Assembly (NCBI GenBank): GCA_036824005.1
Contig: DAITBA010000033.1
Coordinates: forward strand, 1 to 24,114
Source of the DNA: DAITBA01 sp036824005
GTDB taxonomy: Bacteria; Pseudomonadota; Gammaproteobacteria; Burkholderiales; Rhodocyclaceae
Direction: 5' to 3'
Length of the DNA stretch: 24,114 nucleotides
Part shown: piece by piece, positions 22,831 to 24,114 of the stretch
Layout: each line of letters opens with the position of its first letter
Numbering within the stretch: the first letter of the stretch is position 1
Notes under the pieces: generated by a model
Told to the model about the DNA's origin: nothing
The model's input: the letters and a program-made list of their open reading frames with translations, nothing else
The model's database searches: none
Made by a program: the position numbers and the translations under genes

Positions 22831-23143
22831 CTGTCGACCGCGAGCCGCTCTCGGCATCGGCCGTGTCGACAGTCTGCGGGAATTTCTCGACGGTGCGCAA
22901 CCTGCAGCGCAGCGTCAGCCGAGGTGCGCTGACGGCGGTCCTTCATTTCGCGAAAGGCGCGGGGTTGCTCGTGGTGCTGGGCAAAGCAGGGCGGAAGTCG
23001 CCAGCGCGCGCCGCAGGACTGGCGTCTAAAGTTCCGGCGACGGCGGCACGCGCGCATCGCCTGCGTCCGCGGCGCAGGAGGCAGCCCCGAAAATAATCCA
23101 GCGCAGGAGGGGCCGCGCCGTTACGGCGCCGGCGCGCGGCGGG

Positions 23144-24058
23144 TCAAAGCCTAAAGCGGCCGACGAGCTGATGCAGTTCGCCGGAGAGCGCTTCCAGCTG
23201 CATGGCGCTGGAGGCAGCGCCGCGAACGGAGTGATCCACGCCTTCGACCATCTGTGCGATCTGCTCCAGTCGTGTCGCGATGCTGGTGCTGGCGGCGCTC
23301 TGTTCCCGCGTGGCGTCGGACATGGCGCGCACGCGCTCGAGCGCTTCGCTTGCGCCGGCCTTGATATCGCGCAGGGAACTGGCCGCCTCTTCGGTTAGTT
23401 GCACACCTTTCCTCACCTGGGGCACCACCTCCTCCATCACATCGACCGCGGCTACGGTATCGGATTGCATGCCGGCGATCATGCGCTCGATTTCCACCGT
23501 CGCATTGGACGTTCTTTCCGCCAGACCGCGCACCTCGTCTGCCACCACGGCAAAACCGCGGCCCTGCTCCCCGGCCCGGGCAGCTTCAATCGCTGCGTTG
23601 AGCGCCAGCAAATTCGTCTGTGCGGCGATGTCCTTGATCACAGCCGTAATCGAACCGACGTCCTTGGCCCGATCGACCAGTGCGCGAATCCGTTCCGAGG
23701 CGCGCGCCACCTGGCCGGCGATGTTATTGATCTCCGCTGCCGCCGACGCCGCGCGCAGCTCGCCGGCCTGCGCCAGCTCCGTAGTCCGCGCCGAATTGCC
23801 CTCGGTCTCACGGGCGCTTTCCGCAATATGGTTGATGCTTACCGTCATCTCTTCCACTGCCGCCGCCATCGCCTGTGTCCTATCTGTCTGCTTGTTGGCG
23901 GAGTCGGCGATGAGCTGGGAGGTCGAGGCGACGGCATGGGATTCGCCGGCCAGCCTGCGTGCCCGCTCGTCGATCCCGGCCACCATCGAGCGCAGCCCGA
24001 CCACCATCATGTTCAGCGCGCCCAGCAGGCTGGCGCCATCCTTCTCGGCGACACGCAC
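23144..24058 (-). CDS. Methyl-accepting chemotaxis protein signalling domain (N-terminus missing)
   Basis: 304 residues, almost all MCP cytoplasmic coiled coil, with the hairpin tip IKDIAAQTNLLALNAAIEAA then RAGEQGRGFAVVADEVRGLAERT, and methylation-type Glu/Gln/Ala heptads on both sides (MAAAVEEMTVSINHIAESA; REQSAASTSIATRLEQIA). The C-terminus LHQLVGRFRL is normal for the family. The first residues (VRVAEKDGASLLGALNMMVVGL) look like the end of a HAMP domain, and the same frame reads FFYSVVSVRVAEKDG before the GTG at 24058, but it hits TGA at 24086-24088. There is no sensor domain or membrane helix. It may be a frameshifted receptor (a T5 run lies at ~24077-24081), a 5'-truncated gene or a soluble MCP; only 26 bases lie beyond the stop. 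Confidence 0.8.
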   Translation of the reverse strand: MRVAEKDGASLLGALNMMVVGLRSMVAGIDERARRLAGESHAVASTSQLIADSANKQTDRTQAMAAAVEEMTVSINHIAESARETEGNSARTTELAQAGELRAASAAAEINNIAGQVARASERIRALVDRAKDVGSITAVIKDIAAQTNLLALNAAIEAARAGEQGRGFAVVADEVRGLAERTSNATVEIERMIAGMQSDTVAAVDVMEEVVPQVRKGVQLTEEAASSLRDIKAGASEALERVRAMSDATREQSAASTSIATRLEQIAQMVEGVDHSVRGAASSAMQLEALSGELHQLVGRFRL

Positions 24059-24114
24059 GCTAACGACGCTGTAGAAAAAGTCTGTTCATCCGCGCATCGT
24101 GCCGTGAACCGAAT

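Larger units (their letters stand above)
22687..23143. other. 457-base intergenic region upstream of the ligase operon
   Basis: No gene is supported. It contains the operon promoter and ATGCATTATA repeats (22789-22830) and a perfect CGTCAGC/GCTGACG inverted repeat (22913-22919, 22928-22934, loop 8). The rest (22940-23143) is GC-rich with open frames of low-complexity Arg/Ala products that look spurious. Confidence 0.5.

Noticed and set aside
22728..23096. Small ORFs on both strands upstream of the ligase gene
   Set aside because: Products are Arg/Ala low-complexity, lack ribosome sites and overlap the promoter region.
1..24114. tRNA, rRNA, CRISPR arrays, insertion sequences or attachment sites
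   Set aside because: None was recognised on reading both strands; no transposase- or integrase-like protein is encoded.

Overview
The window is GC-rich, almost fully coding DNA from a proteobacterial chromosome. A betaproteobacterium is my best guess, from the aerobic aromatic-acid gene set, the LitR/CarH light cluster and the general protein character; this rests on protein resemblance only. I see no rRNA, tRNA, CRISPR array, integrase or transposase.

Region A (1-4829) is a candidate light-controlled locus. A MerR-type regulator with a cobalamin-binding domain (LitR/CarH family, 3903-4829, +) is divergent from a leftward operon. The operon holds a small membrane protein, FolE2-type GTP cyclohydrolase, an FAD-dependent amine-oxidase-like protein, a DUF1365 protein and a cyclopropane-fatty-acid-synthase-like methyltransferase cut by the left edge. 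The last four genes are chained by ATGA start/stop overlaps. The divergent promoter has two TGTC-N3-GACA palindromes, each ending 2-3 bases before a start codon. Region B (4830-6830) has a hairpin-rich spacer and two divergent secreted-protein genes, one unrecognised (possibly HtaA-like) and one fasciclin-domain. Each gene has an ECF-sigma-like promoter whose -10 lies in another TGTC-N3-GACA palindrome, so regions A and B may form one regulon.

Region C (6842-10862) holds housekeeping or accessory genes: an EamA-family exporter, an MtfA-like zinc peptidase, a two-helix membrane peptide, a GDP-mannose mannosyl hydrolase-like Nudix enzyme, a metallophosphoesterase and a small convergent ORF.

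Region D (10641-15448) is the most distinctive. A WYL-domain regulator is divergent from a two-gene operon encoding a DUF1998 superfamily-2 helicase (MrfA/YprA-like) and an RNase H-fold DEDD exonuclease (MrfB/YprB-like). Three copies of GGCTCA-N5-TGAGCC lie at the regulator promoter, upstream of the helicase and upstream of the small ORF at 10641-10862. This looks like a self-contained regulated DNA-repair or defence module.

Region E (15559-22686, all -) is a seven-gene aromatic-acid operon in the order benzoate-CoA-ligase-like enzyme, Tat-exported LivK-type binding protein, FAH-family hydrolase, LivH, LivM, LivG, LivF. It is preceded by a good sigma-70-like promoter flanked by two ATGCATTATA repeats. 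The right edge holds the signalling domain of a chemoreceptor (-), whose frame meets a stop 27 bases before its first possible start.
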